Of a stretch of 64,000 nt of DNA, positions 1-8,788 are shown in pieces (the stretch's first letter is position 1; each line of letters starts with the position of its first letter). Position numbers and translations under genes: made by a program. Under the pieces are notes generated by a model. That model made no database searches. It was not told the DNA's origin and worked only from the letters and a program-made list of their open reading frames with translations. Source of the DNA: Bacillota bacterium (GTDB taxonomy: Bacteria > Bacillota > Clostridia > Acetivibrionales > DSM-1351); contig JAEXOY010000034.1 in NCBI GenBank assembly GCA_023439045.1, positions 25,666 to 89,665 on the forward strand, given 5' to 3'.

Positions 1-2
1 AT

Positions 3-287
3 AAAATAATACTTAACGATTTTATTCGTTGTTCAAATCTAAATCGTGTATCATTAAACACCATGTTTAAGGAAAAATTCGGATTTACTGCAATGGGCTA
101 TTTACAAAGGTACCGTTTGCAAATAGCCGGCGAACTACTTATTCATACTGATATGAGCTTAAATGAGATTGCTCGGTCTACAGGATTTGAATATGACACA
201 TATTTTATTAAGCAATTTACATCAAAAAGGGGAATATCACCAACTACCTATCGAAATGTATGTAGGGAACAAGCTAAATCAATGTAG
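3..287 (+). CDS. AraC-family transcriptional regulator, C-terminal part (5' end outside window)
   Basis: The reading frame is open from the first complete codon in the window to the stop at 285-287, so the gene begins upstream. The visible 94 residues form the double helix-turn-helix DNA-binding domain of AraC/XylS regulators. The first HTH is followed by the usual block around FKEKFGFTAMGYLQRYRL, and the second HTH lies in MSLNEIARSTGFEYDTYF, ending in the typical S-P-x-x-Y-R. The ligand-binding part and hence the effector cannot be seen. An internal ATG at position 63 is within the domain and is not a plausible start. A terminator lies about 115 bases downstream, so this gene is probably the last of its transcript. 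Confidence 0.85.
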   Translation, partial: KIILNDFIRCSNLNRVSLNTMFKEKFGFTAMGYLQRYRLQIAGELLIHTDMSLNEIARSTGFEYDTYFIKQFTSKRGISPTTYRNVCREQAKSM

Positions 288-401
288 AGGTTTTTATAGA
301 AACCATCTCCTTGTGACTGCCGAGCAGTTAGCTCTCACTGTAGGTTCGATTATATAATGGGACACTTGAAAATAAATAGTAAAGCAAATAGTATAGAAAC
401 G

Positions 402-435
402 GGAGTGCCTCAAAAAACGTGGCACTCCTTTTATT
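402..435 (+). terminator. Rho-independent terminator after the AraC gene
   Basis: A perfect 8-bp stem (GGAGTGCC at 402-409, GGCACTCC at 421-428) with an 11-base loop is followed by TTTTATTT. The rest of the 288-607 gap holds no recognisable gene apart from the ribosome binding site AGGAGG at 594-599 that belongs to the next, broken gene. Confidence 0.75.
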
Positions 436-607
436 TGAACCATAAAATAGAACGCTAGGCTTCTGTACGTAATGTATTTGGCCATTTATCCAGAATTATG
501 AGTACAGCAATTTTTAATAGCATCGCTTAAGACTCTAAGAAGTAACAATACATACTTTGTTAACATAAACTGATATTGCAAGTTACTTTTTATAGGAGGT
601 ATTAACC

Positions 608-1380
608 ATGCTTTCAAGTAGTGAGTTTTTAAAACAATCACTAGGTTTACATTTGTTTTTCACAAGGATTATGAAAGAACACTCATTCTTTCTTGAGATA
701 GCTTTACACCTAGAGATGCTAGCTTTACCCAACAGGCAGATAATTTTCGTAGAGAGTTTGACCAAATTTTAGGGGAAGCAATTGCTCTTTCTAATGGTGT
801 TGTTAATCCCGATATTCTTCGATCAGGTGAAGTAATAACCCCTTATACTTTAAATGCAGAAAACGCAACCACATATTTTACCGGTGTACAGATACCAACT
901 AATTTGACACAGGCAGAAGCAGAATTAGAGGGTGGTGGAGTAATAAGGGATGCATCCAGACTTGAATATTATGTATCCATACTTAACCAAAGGGCAATAA
1001 ATGCAACGGCTGCATTAATACAGTTTAAAACTAATATTTTATCTAATGTATTAAGTTGCAAAATGTTTACAGTTAATTACCCCTTGCTGATTTTACACAT
1101 AACTCGTGAGGCAGAATTATATCTTAAGCAGCTTAAAAGACTTCAAGCAAGGAAAGAGATTAGTCTTGAAAGAGAAGCCTATGAACAAGAATTTTTCTGG
1201 AACAGACAGATGGCAGAGCATGCTAAGTTTATACGAGGACTGCTTGATCCGACAGAGGAAGATTTGATTAGTAAAGCTAATAGTTTTGGAAATGTTTGGA
1301 GGAAGATAAATCCATCTCACAAGGGGAACACTAAACATCAATCATTGGGAAAAATTGTACCACATGGATTTTGTAAATAA
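608..1380 (+). pseudogene. Frameshifted DUF2935-family gene
   Basis: An ATG at 608, 8 bases after AGGAGG (594-599), opens a frame beginning MLSSSEFLKQSL and reading on to K-E-H-S-F-F-L-E-I-A. Near 700-706 the frame must shift by one base to continue as F-T-P-R-D-A-S-F and then stays open to 1380. Unshifted, translation stops at a TAG near 770. Joined, the two parts resemble DUF2935 proteins: two helical repeats of the type FWxxIMKEHAxFIRxxLxPxExxLIxxAxxF, here F-W-N-R-Q-M-A-E-H-A-K-F-I-R in the second repeat. These are thought to be hemerythrin-like metal-binding helical bundles of unknown role. The second repeat also degenerates after N-S-F-G-N and the tail reads unlike the family, so a 3' loss is likely too. 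A sequencing error could explain the single shift but not the odd C-terminus. Confidence 0.65.
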
Positions 1381-1573
1381 GAATGAAATGGAAAATGGGG
1401 GAATTTTTTAAGGGAAGTAGAGGAAAGCAAATTCCAAGAAATAAAACACATGAGAAAAGGACACTTCAATTTGTTGTCTTAACTAACAATGTATAGTGTT
1501 CTTTTTTATATTCCAATTAAATCACCCCAGACTAAATTATTTTTATATGCAATCTACCATCCAAAATCATCTA
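1381..1573. other. Intergenic stretch with a weak hairpin
   Basis: No gene is visible. A weak hairpin, AAAAGGACACT near 1454 pairing with AGTGTTCTTTT near 1495 (with a G-T pair), is followed by a T-run and may end transcription of the broken DUF2935 gene. Confidence 0.3.
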
Positions 1574-1614
1574 TGTGATATAGTCACAGATATTGTTAAG
1601 AATTTCATTATAAT
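1574..1614 (+). promoter_or_regulatory. Crp/Fnr-like operator and -10 box upstream of the rhodanese operon
   Basis: The 15-base interrupted palindrome TGTGATATAGTCACA (1574-1588) has perfect TGTGA/TCACA half sites with a 5-base spacer. A TATAAT box follows at 1609-1614. The predicted start of transcription is near 1621, which puts the palindrome centre about 40 bases upstream, the usual place for a class II Crp/Fnr-type activator that replaces a good -35 box; none is seen here. The regulator itself is not in the window. Confidence 0.5.
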
Positions 1615-1680
1615 TAGTATTAAAGGTAAGTAATTAATTAATATTAAAGATAAATTATAAAAACATAGGAGGAAGATAAA

Positions 1681-2001
1681 ATGTTTGGTATTTTAACAAA
1701 GAATGACTATAAAGTGATTAATGTAAATGAAATGGACAACCTTATTGGAGAGGTAGAACTAATTGATATAAGAGAACCGTACGAATATAAAAGTGGAAGC
1801 TTAATAACTGCTAAAAACATACCAATGGGTACCTTATTATCAAGCCCAGAAAAATATATATCCAAGGATAAGACATACTATATCATGTGTCAGTCAGGTG
1901 GGAGAAGTTCAGCAGCCTGCAGAACGCTTACAAAACAGGGTTTTAATGTAATAAATGTTGCTGGTGGCATGGGCTCTTATGTAGGCCCAAACAAAAAATA
2001 A
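1681..2001 (+). CDS. Single-domain rhodanese (sulfurtransferase)
   Basis: A 106-residue protein with one rhodanese domain. The domain start E-L-I-D-I-R-E-P-Y-E-Y is at about 26-36 and the active-site loop C-Q-S-G-G-R-S has its persulfide-forming Cys at residue 70. Such proteins carry sulfane sulfur as a Cys persulfide and pass it to acceptors in the cytoplasm. There is no signal peptide. A strong ribosome binding site (AGGAGG) precedes the ATG. The gene is 23 bases ahead of a CoA-disulfide reductase that has its own C-terminal rhodanese domain, so the two probably handle persulfides or polysulfide together, downstream of the Crp/Fnr-like site. Confidence 0.9.
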   Translation: MFGILTKNDYKVINVNEMDNLIGEVELIDIREPYEYKSGSLITAKNIPMGTLLSSPEKYISKDKTYYIMCQSGGRSSAACRTLTKQGFNVINVAGGMGSYVGPNKK

Positions 2002-2024
2002 ATATTTGACATGGAGGTTATAGC

Positions 2025-3725
2025 ATGGGACGAAAAATATTGATTATTGGTGGTGTTGCTGGAGGAGCATCTGCAGCTGCAAGACTCAGAAGACATAGCG
2101 AAGAAGATCAGATTATTATGTTTGAAAGAGGACCCCATGTTTCGTTTTCTAATTGTTCGCTCCCTTATCATTTAAGTGGAGTTGTAAAGGATGCAGATGA
2201 TCTGGTTTTAATGAATCCGGGGCTGTTTTTAAAACAATATAATATAGATGCACGCGTAAATAGTGAAGTAACTGCAATTGACAGGAAGAATAAAACTGTA
2301 ACTATAAAAAGAACAGATTCAGAAGAAGAGTATACAGAAAGCTATGATAAATTGATCTTATCACCGGGTGCGTCTCCCATTGTGCCAAAGCTATCGGGAA
2401 TTGAAAATGTAAATGTATTCACGGTGAGAAATGTAGTTAACATTGACAAATTGAATCAGTTTGTGAAACAAATGAGTACAAAGGATGTAGCTGTTATTGG
2501 AGGAGGCTATATAGGAGTTGAGGTAGCTGAGAACTTAAGTGAAGCCGGATACAATGTATCTCTGATAGAGGCAACAAATCAGATACTCAAACCATTTGAC
2601 TATGATATGGTTCAAATATTTCATAAAGTGTTGATTGATCATAATGTGAATTTAATTCTTGGAGACAAAGTAGAGAGATTCGAAGAAAATAAAGTTGTCT
2701 TAGCGTCAGGGAAAACGATAAATGCAAGTGCTGTTGTAATGGCAATCGGTGTAGCACCTGAAACATATCTTGCTAGAGAAGCTGGTCTAGCAATAGGGGA
2801 AACAGGGGCAATTAAAGTTGATAAAAATTATCTTACGAGTGACCCCGATATATATGCAGTAGGTGATGCAATCGAAGTTTATCATGCATTAACGCATACT
2901 ATGGCAAAAATATCACTAGCAGGCCCCGCATTAAAGCAGGCAAGAGCCGTTGCCGATCATATTAATTATAAGAGGACCTTGAATAATGGATATATAGGTT
3001 CTTCTGCCATTAAGGTATTTGAATATAATGGAGCATCTACCGGATTAAATGAATCCTTAATTAAGGCTAATAATATGAAAATTAATTATGATATTGTACG
3101 TATTATACCGTCAGATAAGGTTTCACTTATGCCAGATGCCGCACCAATGCATTTTAAACTATTGTTTGAAGTACCGACAGGAAAAATTTTGGGAGCTCAG
3201 GCAATTGGCAAAGGTGACGTAACAAAAAGGATTGATATAATTGCTACGGCTATTAAGTTTGGAGGAACAGTAAAAGACTTAAAAGATTTGGAATTGAGCT
3301 ATGCACCTCCATTTTCAACGGCAAAGGATATTGTAAATTATGCTGGATATGTAGCTACAAACCTTTTAAAAGGCGACTTTAAGCAAGTAAATGTTGATAA
3401 AGTAAGAGAACTTGTTGAAAATAACAATATCATAATAGATGTAAGAGAAGTCCGTGAATTTGACAGGGGGCATATCAAAGGAGCAATCAATATTCCGTTA
3501 AGCGAACTTAGGAAAAGAACAGACGAAATTCCAAAAGATAGACCAGTATACCTACATTGTCGAACCGGTCAGCGTAGCTACAATGCAGCCTTGGCACTTC
3601 AGAATATGGGCTTTGATAACGTTATTAATATCACGGGTAGCTTTTTAGGAGTTTCTTTTTATGAATACTATAATGACAAAGTGAGCGGCAGAGAAAGCAT
3701 TGTAACAGAATACAATTTCAGATAA
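2025..3725 (+). CDS. CoA-disulfide reductase with C-terminal rhodanese domain (CoADR-RHD)
   Basis: A 566-residue FAD/NAD(P)-dependent disulfide reductase fused to a rhodanese domain. The N-terminal FAD motif is G-G-V-A-G-G-A-S-A-A-A. The single redox Cys that marks CoA-disulfide reductases and NADH oxidases is Cys44 in S-F-S-N-C-S-L-P-Y-H. A second nucleotide-binding motif, V-I-G-G-G-Y-I-G-V-E, starts near residue 156. The rhodanese part begins near residue 460 and has Cys512 in C-R-T-G-Q-R-S. Known CoADR-RHD enzymes reduce CoA disulfide, CoA persulfide or polysulfide with NAD(P)H. This length and domain order are typical. Together with the upstream rhodanese it forms a two-gene sulfur operon, ended by the hairpin at 3780-3820. 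Confidence 0.92.
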   Translation: MGRKILIIGGVAGGASAAARLRRHSEEDQIIMFERGPHVSFSNCSLPYHLSGVVKDADDLVLMNPGLFLKQYNIDARVNSEVTAIDRKNKTVTIKRTDSEEEYTESYDKLILSPGASPIVPKLSGIENVNVFTVRNVVNIDKLNQFVKQMSTKDVAVIGGGYIGVEVAENLSEAGYNVSLIEATNQILKPFDYDMVQIFHKVLIDHNVNLILGDKVERFEENKVVLASGKTINASAVVMAIGVAPETYLAREAGLAIGETGAIKVDKNYLTSDPDIYAVGDAIEVYHALTHTMAKISLAGPALKQARAVADHINYKRTLNNGYIGSSAIKVFEYNGASTGLNESLIKANNMKINYDIVRIIPSDKVSLMPDAAPMHFKLLFEVPTGKILGAQAIGKGDVTKRIDIIATAIKFGGTVKDLKDLELSYAPPFSTAKDIVNYAGYVATNLLKGDFKQVNVDKVRELVENNNIIIDVREVREFDRGHIKGAINIPLSELRKRTDEIPKDRPVYLHCRTGQRSYNAALALQNMGFDNVINITGSFLGVSFYEYYNDKVSGRESIVTEYNFR

Positions 3726-3779
3726 AAGAGGTATACAGATAATATGTGGTATAATAAAGTATCAGATTAATGTACTAAC

Positions 3780-3820
3780 TCTACTTCCTAAAATAGTTTT
3801 ATTTTGGGAAGTAGAATTTG
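3780..3820 (+). terminator. Rho-independent terminator of the rhodanese operon
   Basis: TCTACTTCC (3780-3788) pairs with GGAAGTAGA (3807-3815), with extra A-T pairs inside the loop. A modest T-containing tail follows. Confidence 0.65.
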
Positions 3821-3898
3821 CTTTATCTAAAGCTTAACCCAGTATATAGTTGATTTGATATTTACTACTATACCATTGCCAGGAGGTACAAAACTATT

Positions 3899-4603
3899 AT
3901 GGAGTACAAGATTTTTAGTTTTCCCATAACTATGCCATTCGGCAATACCGAAAATACAGTTTATCCCACCCTACTTTGGGATAAGCAAAACATTATTCTT
4001 GTCGACTGCGGCTTTATCGGATCGCTCCCCTACATTGAAAAGGAACTTCTAAAGCACGGATTGTCAGTGGATAATATAACCGGCCTTGTACTGACTCATC
4101 ATGATCATGACCATATGGGGGCAGCTGCTGCCATTAAAAGGATAAACCCTCATTTGAAAATATACGCTTCTGCTGTAGAAGCGCCATTCATCTCAGCTCA
4201 CCAAAAACCGTTGCGGTTGAGTCAAGCGGAAGAAATGCAGAAAATACTCCCGCCCGAACAGCAGAATTTTGGTAAGGCATTTTGTGAAATGCTGCGTAGG
4301 GTTGAGCCAGTAGAGGTTGATGTTTTTCTGAGTGACGGACAACGTATGGATTGGTGCGAAGGATGTAGGATTATTGCGACACCGGGTCATACACCCGGAC
4401 ATATTTCGCTTCTTATGGAGAAGGATTCGATTATCATAACGGGTGACGCAATTGCGCTGGAGGATGGTAAGCCTGTTATCGCGAACCCACAGTTTACATT
4501 GGATATTGAACAAGCTAAAAAATCTATTGAGAAATTATTGTCACTAAAGGCAAAGAAATATTTTTGTTACCATGGTGGGCTTCTTGTTTCTACAGTGAAG
4601 TGA
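3899..4603 (+). CDS. Metallo-beta-lactamase-fold hydrolase
   Basis: A 234-residue cytosolic protein of the MBL superfamily. The zinc-binding motif T-H-H-D-H-D-H-M-G is at about residues 65-73. Further ligand positions are A-T-P-G-H-T-P-G-H in the middle, I-T-G-D-A near residue 180, and a C-terminal Y-H-G-G. This is the glyoxalase-II/YflN-like layout with a complete metal site. The substrate (thioester, lactone, sulfur compound or other) cannot be read from the sequence. The gene has its own RBS (AGGAGG near 3882) and stands alone between two terminators. Confidence 0.88.
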   Translation: MEYKIFSFPITMPFGNTENTVYPTLLWDKQNIILVDCGFIGSLPYIEKELLKHGLSVDNITGLVLTHHDHDHMGAAAAIKRINPHLKIYASAVEAPFISAHQKPLRLSQAEEMQKILPPEQQNFGKAFCEMLRRVEPVEVDVFLSDGQRMDWCEGCRIIATPGHTPGHISLLMEKDSIIITGDAIALEDGKPVIANPQFTLDIEQAKKSIEKLLSLKAKKYFCYHGGLLVSTVK

Positions 4604-4980
4604 TAAAAATGATTCATAAAGGTCAGAACAGTTGAACGCTGCTATAGATTAGCATTATCCAAAAGGTAGGCCTGGTGAAGGAAGAATGATACTTTATAGC
4701 AAAACGAGTTTTTTACAGCTATTGAACAAGATAAAAAATATTACTGTGTAGTAGCATGATTTACACAGTAATATTTTTTTATTTATATACTTCTTTGATA
4801 TAATGTCTCAATTATATATGGTAGTGCAACTATGTTCACAAATGATATATAGATAAAACAATATTACATAAAAATATGTTAAAAATAACCGTAATATGGT
4901 AAAATTATTTATTATTACTTGTATGTTATTGTCAGAAAAACCAGGATTCTGGCAAAACAAGTATCAGGAGAAAAAATAAT
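4604..4980. other. Intergenic region ahead of the lipid operon
   Basis: Holds the strong terminator at 4733-4779 and then about 200 very AT-rich bases leading to the eight-gene operon. I see TATAAT-like words (around 4798-4804) but no convincing -35/-10 pair. A small CCAG-GATT-CTGG hairpin lies just before the RBS of the first gene. Confidence 0.4.
4733..4779. terminator. Bidirectional terminator with a perfect 18-bp stem
   Basis: Bases 4733-4750 (A-run then TATTACTGTGTA) are the exact reverse complement of 4762-4779. The loop is 11 bases, and the ends supply an A-run and a T-run, so it works in either direction. It separates the MBL gene from the lipid operon. Confidence 0.85.
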
Positions 4981-5571
4981 ATGGAAACCATTATTTTTAT
5001 GTACATAACACTAATACCTGTAATATTAGCCGGAATACTTACAATGATATGGTGTAAGCTGCCAATACTAAAATTCTTGAAAAGATCTATAGATGGCGGT
5101 AAATGCCTACGGGATGGGAAAAGAATATTTGGCAACAATAAAACCTGGATGGGGTTATGTGGTTACCTTATTACAAATATTTTAGTTTTCATATTATGGG
5201 GTTTAATATCCCAAAAAAGTGATTATCTTCAGATGCACAACTATTTCTATAGCTATTATAATAATACTCCTTCTTTCAATTTATTAATTGGATTACTCAG
5301 CGGGTTAGCGTATGCACTATTTGAACTGCCCAACAGCTTTCTTAAGCGCAGACTTGATATAAGACCAGGCAAGAGCATTAGCGGTGGATGGAAAGTATTT
5401 TTCATTTTCATGGACCAGGCTGATTCTGTTATTGGATGTGCATTAGTTGTATGGTTGTTTTATGATATTGGTCTGTTAACATTTATAGCATTCATTTTGG
5501 TGGGAGCAATTACACACATGGTATTAAATATGCTGCTATATTTCCTACATCTGAGGAAAAACATGTTTTAA
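4981..5571 (+). CDS. CarS-like CDP-archaeol synthase family membrane protein (CTP-dependent lipid cytidylyltransferase)
   Basis: A 196-residue integral membrane protein with about five hydrophobic segments, two of them in the first 80 residues. Conserved signatures of the CarS family are present: D-G-K-R-I-F-G-N-N-K-T-W-M-G (45-58), the central F-L-K-R-R-L-D-I-R-P-G-K (about 119-131) and D-Q-A-D-S-V-I-G (about 146-153). Archaeal CarS activates an unsaturated archaeol phosphate with CTP to CDP-archaeol. The bacterial members are related to the CdsA fold and their substrate is not established. It is the first gene of the eight-gene operon, 10 bases before the first dikinase gene. Its product would be the natural substrate of the CDP-alcohol transferase two genes on. 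Confidence 0.8.
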   Translation: METIIFMYITLIPVILAGILTMIWCKLPILKFLKRSIDGGKCLRDGKRIFGNNKTWMGLCGYLITNILVFILWGLISQKSDYLQMHNYFYSYYNNTPSFNLLIGLLSGLAYALFELPNSFLKRRLDIRPGKSISGGWKVFFIFMDQADSVIGCALVVWLFYDIGLLTFIAFILVGAITHMVLNMLLYFLHLRKNMF

Positions 5572-5581
5572 GGAGAATAAG

Positions 5582-8182
5582 GTGATAATCAAGTTTGACA
5601 ATAAGAATATTACCAAAAAACTTGGTAACAAGGGTAAATATTTAATGCTTATGAAGCAGAATGGCTTTCAGGTTCCAGATGGATTTATACTGGATAGCGA
5701 TTGCTATGATGAGATTATTAAGTCATATGGTATACATGAGAGTATTCAGCAGATATTAAAAGAAGCAGTCAACACAAAGACGGTAGACAGCACAAGGACA
5801 GCAGACAGCGTAAAGGCAGCAGACAACACTAGGTCAGCAGACAGCACAGAGACGGCAGACAACACAAGGACAGCACAAATCAGTAAGAAGATAATACAAT
5901 TGTTTGATGGTGTGAAAATGGACAATAGCATTATCAGCTTACTGGAAGAGAATATTGATGCGAATAAGAAATACGCTGTAAGAAGCAGTGGAACAAGCGA
6001 GGATTTAGACAATTATTCTTTTGCAGGGCAGTATGAATCCTTTTTAAATGTCCAAGGAATCGACAATATAATAAAGGCAATTATTGATTGTTATAAATCT
6101 ATGTTTTCTGAAGTAACGCTTACATATCTAGCAAATCATAGCATTCCTATGGAGGATTTGAAGATGTCCGTTGTTATACAGGAAATGATAGCTTCCGAAT
6201 ACAGTGGCATTGCTTTTACAGTGAATCCTATTACAGGTAACGACAAAGAGTTTTTGGTAGAGGTTGCAGAAGGCTTAGGGGACAGCATTGTTAACGGTAA
6301 GGTGAAGCCGGAACAGTATTTTTATAATTGGTATGAGGAACGGTATCACTACGAGCAGAGCAATAGGCTCCTACATAAAGAAATGCTGAATAGTATGATG
6401 AAGACATTTCTGGATATACAGAGCTTTTTTGGATACCCCTGCGATATAGAATTTGCCATTGCCAAGGGTGAACTATACATTTTACAGGCTAGAGCCATTA
6501 CCAGGATAAAGTATTCTGGAATAAAAGATATATGGACAACTGCTGATTTCAAGGATGGTGGGGTATCGGCATCGGTTTGCACTCCATTTATGTGGAGCCT
6601 GTATGAATATGTATGGGAGTACTCCTTGAGAAAATTTTTGATTGAGTCCAAAATATTAAAGCCTCGAGAGTGTGATGGAAAATTAGGAGAAATGTTCTAC
6701 GGAAGACCTTATTGGAACCTGTCGGTTGTAAAATTGGCTATGAGCAAAGTTCCGGGTTACAAAGAACGGGAGTTTGATTCAGACTTTGGAGTCAAGATTA
6801 CCTACGAGGGAGATGGAACTACCACAGGTATAACTGTTTCTTCTCTTTGGGGTATTATAAAAATGGTAATTGCCCAGAAAAGAATTCTAAAGGAAAGAAA
6901 TCAAAATGTAGAGCGCTACAAACTTGAATTGCTAAAAAAGTATGAGGATTATCGGAAAAGCTACAGGGTTTCTACAGATGAAAAGCAATTTGAGCAGGAA
7001 TGGTATCAATTGACCCAAGTAGACTATCTACAAAGTGAAACTACCTATTTTTGGCAGATTTTTATCAACACCATTCATCAGTCCTTATATAAGGATGGAT
7101 TGTTAAAATACATAAACAACAGTGAATATATAGCCCTTTTAAGTGGAATAGATCAGATATCCCATTTACTTCCCTTCTATGATATATGGGAAACCAGTAG
7201 AAGGATTTCTAAGGACGAAAAGGCTTTTTCCTACTGGAAGAATACCCCGTTGGAACAGATACGAGAGGAGCTGGCAAGCGGTAGCTTTTATTTGAATGAA
7301 GTGAGTGAATTCATTGAGACTTATGGGTATCATTCGGAGAAGGAGCTGGATGTCACATACCCTTGTTATTATGAGGATACATTGACAGTCATAAAGATGT
7401 TTAGAGATAGTGTACTGTTAGACGATTCCTGTAGTCCTGACGATGATAAGAAGCGCCAGAGAAATGAGTACGAGAAACAGCTCAGAGCTATCCAAAACCA
7501 GCTAAGCGCCAGAAAGTTTAGTAAGCTTGAAACCAAAGTAACAAATATGAGAAGGATGCTGTGGTGGAGAGAGGAATTCAGAGATGTATCAACCAGGTTT
7601 TACTATATAATCAGAATCTACACCTTGAAATTGGCAGATTATTATGTGAAAAACGGTGTGTTGCAAAGGGTAGAAGATATCTGGATGCTGAAAGTCGGAC
7701 AATTATGGGATTATATTGATGGAAAGCTGACTAGAGAAGAGCTACAGGAGATTATAGCAAAAAGTAAAAGCTATTTTAATTCTTTCAGAAACTATATGAG
7801 TGATAACGAAATTGGTTCTATATTTGATTTAAAGACAAAAGAAGCGCAAACAAAAGACGGCATATATGGATTGGGCTGCAATAACGGAGTGGTAACTGGA
7901 ACTGCAAGGGTGATTGAAAACCTAGGGCAAATTGACAGGCTGCAGCAGGGGGATATTTTAGTAACCCGATTCACCGATACAGGTTGGACCTGTAAATTCG
8001 CTATGCTGTCTGGAATTGTTACGGAATATGGCGGAATACTTTGCCACTCGGCAATTGTGTCAAGGGAGTATGGTATTCCATGTATCGTTAGTGTTCACGA
8101 TGTAATGAATAAAATCAAGGACGGCTGTAGCATAAAGATCGATGGAACAACTGGTGAGGTTAAGATAATGAAGGAGGAATAG
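5582..8182 (+). CDS. Rifampin-phosphotransferase-like dikinase (PEP-synthase family), first copy
   Basis: An 866-residue protein with the three-part layout of rifampin phosphotransferase. An ATP-grasp domain comes first (about 1-310; V-R-S-S-G-T-S-E-D-L, then S-G-I-A-F-T-V-N-P and I-L-Q-A-R-A-I-T). A long acceptor-binding middle part follows. A swivelling phospho-His domain ends the protein (G-G-I-L-C-H-S-A-I-V-S-R-E, His822). It lacks the C-terminal PEP/pyruvate barrel of PpsA and PpdK, so pyruvate is unlikely as acceptor. The expected reaction is ATP plus an acceptor hydroxyl giving AMP, phosphate and a phospho-acceptor. The GTG start follows AAGGAG at the right spacing. Residues 64-99 are six tandem hexapeptides, an unusual insertion in the ATP-grasp domain. 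The position in a phospholipid-type operon suggests a lipid or lipid-precursor alcohol as acceptor; this is inference. Confidence 0.85.
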   Translation: MIIKFDNKNITKKLGNKGKYLMLMKQNGFQVPDGFILDSDCYDEIIKSYGIHESIQQILKEAVNTKTVDSTRTADSVKAADNTRSADSTETADNTRTAQISKKIIQLFDGVKMDNSIISLLEENIDANKKYAVRSSGTSEDLDNYSFAGQYESFLNVQGIDNIIKAIIDCYKSMFSEVTLTYLANHSIPMEDLKMSVVIQEMIASEYSGIAFTVNPITGNDKEFLVEVAEGLGDSIVNGKVKPEQYFYNWYEERYHYEQSNRLLHKEMLNSMMKTFLDIQSFFGYPCDIEFAIAKGELYILQARAITRIKYSGIKDIWTTADFKDGGVSASVCTPFMWSLYEYVWEYSLRKFLIESKILKPRECDGKLGEMFYGRPYWNLSVVKLAMSKVPGYKEREFDSDFGVKITYEGDGTTTGITVSSLWGIIKMVIAQKRILKERNQNVERYKLELLKKYEDYRKSYRVSTDEKQFEQEWYQLTQVDYLQSETTYFWQIFINTIHQSLYKDGLLKYINNSEYIALLSGIDQISHLLPFYDIWETSRRISKDEKAFSYWKNTPLEQIREELASGSFYLNEVSEFIETYGYHSEKELDVTYPCYYEDTLTVIKMFRDSVLLDDSCSPDDDKKRQRNEYEKQLRAIQNQLSARKFSKLETKVTNMRRMLWWREEFRDVSTRFYYIIRIYTLKLADYYVKNGVLQRVEDIWMLKVGQLWDYIDGKLTREELQEIIAKSKSYFNSFRNYMSDNEIGSIFDLKTKEAQTKDGIYGLGCNNGVVTGTARVIENLGQIDRLQQGDILVTRFTDTGWTCKFAMLSGIVTEYGGILCHSAIVSREYGIPCIVSVHDVMNKIKDGCSIKIDGTTGEVKIMKEE
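5771..5878 (+). repeat. Six tandem 18-bp repeats inside the dikinase gene
   Basis: Units start at 5771, 5789, 5807, 5825, 5843 and 5861, each a variant of AGCACAAGGACAGCAGAC. They encode six hexapeptides of the pattern (N/S)-T-(R/K/E)-(T/S)-(A/V)-D, residues 64-99. The length is a multiple of three, so the frame is kept. They make a hydrophilic linker between helices of the ATP-grasp N-terminal lobe. Confidence 0.9.
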
Positions 8183-8788
8183 ATGGTAATAGGTAAATGG
8201 AATAAGTCGGTATTAGTCACGTACATAGGGGTCATAGTTTCAGTATTGGGAATGTATTTTGCGTTTACACACAGCATAAAATATGCGATGTGCTGTCTGA
8301 TGCTGGCTGGAATCTGTGATTTGTTTGACGGAAGGATTGCGCGAAGCTGCAAAAGAACTGAAGAAGAAAAGAAATATGGAGTCGAGCTGGATTCTCTGGC
8401 TGATGTGTTTAACTTCATCTCATTTCCCATTGTAATTTTTATTGGAATAGGTTTTACCGAGCCATATCTAATACCTCTCTACATTTTGTTCGCAATTTGC
8501 GGAATTGCAAGATTGGCCTATTTCAATATAACTACAGAGGGCAGTACTCCAGTGCGTTATTATCTAGGGCTGCCTGTAACATATACCGCTTTGATTCTGC
8601 CTATGCTTTATTTATTAAAATATGTACTTCCTTCTGATTTGTTTTTCATCGTTTTTCCAGCCGCTTTGTTTGTAATTTCTATAATGAATGTCCTTAGTAT
8701 AAAAGTACCAAAGCCCAGGGGAATTGCATACATTCTGTTTTCCTTGCTTGCGATTTTTATGCTGGTATTATATTTGGTGATATTATGA
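8183..8788 (+). CDS. pssA: CDP-alcohol phosphatidyltransferase, phosphatidylserine-synthase type
   Basis: A 201-residue membrane protein with the metal- and CDP-binding motif of the family: D46, D49-G50, A53-R54, G66, D70, D74. The spacer between A-R and the G is 11 residues rather than 8, with T-E-E-E-K-K in it, as I recall from clostridial PssA-like proteins. Later hydrophobic stretches give about six membrane helices. The expected reaction is CDP-lipid plus L-serine to phosphatidylserine (or archaetidylserine-like lipid) plus CMP. The ATG directly follows the stop of the dikinase gene, and the end overlaps psd by 4 bases, so the three are probably translationally coupled. The presence of psd next door supports serine as the head group. 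Confidence 0.85.
   Translation: MVIGKWNKSVLVTYIGVIVSVLGMYFAFTHSIKYAMCCLMLAGICDLFDGRIARSCKRTEEEKKYGVELDSLADVFNFISFPIVIFIGIGFTEPYLIPLYILFAICGIARLAYFNITTEGSTPVRYYLGLPVTYTALILPMLYLLKYVLPSDLFFIVFPAALFVISIMNVLSIKVPKPRGIAYILFSLLAIFMLVLYLVIL

Noticed and set aside
5746..6012. Minus-strand Leu/Ser/Ala repeat frame
   Set aside because: A shadow of the tandem repeats in the dikinase gene on the plus strand.
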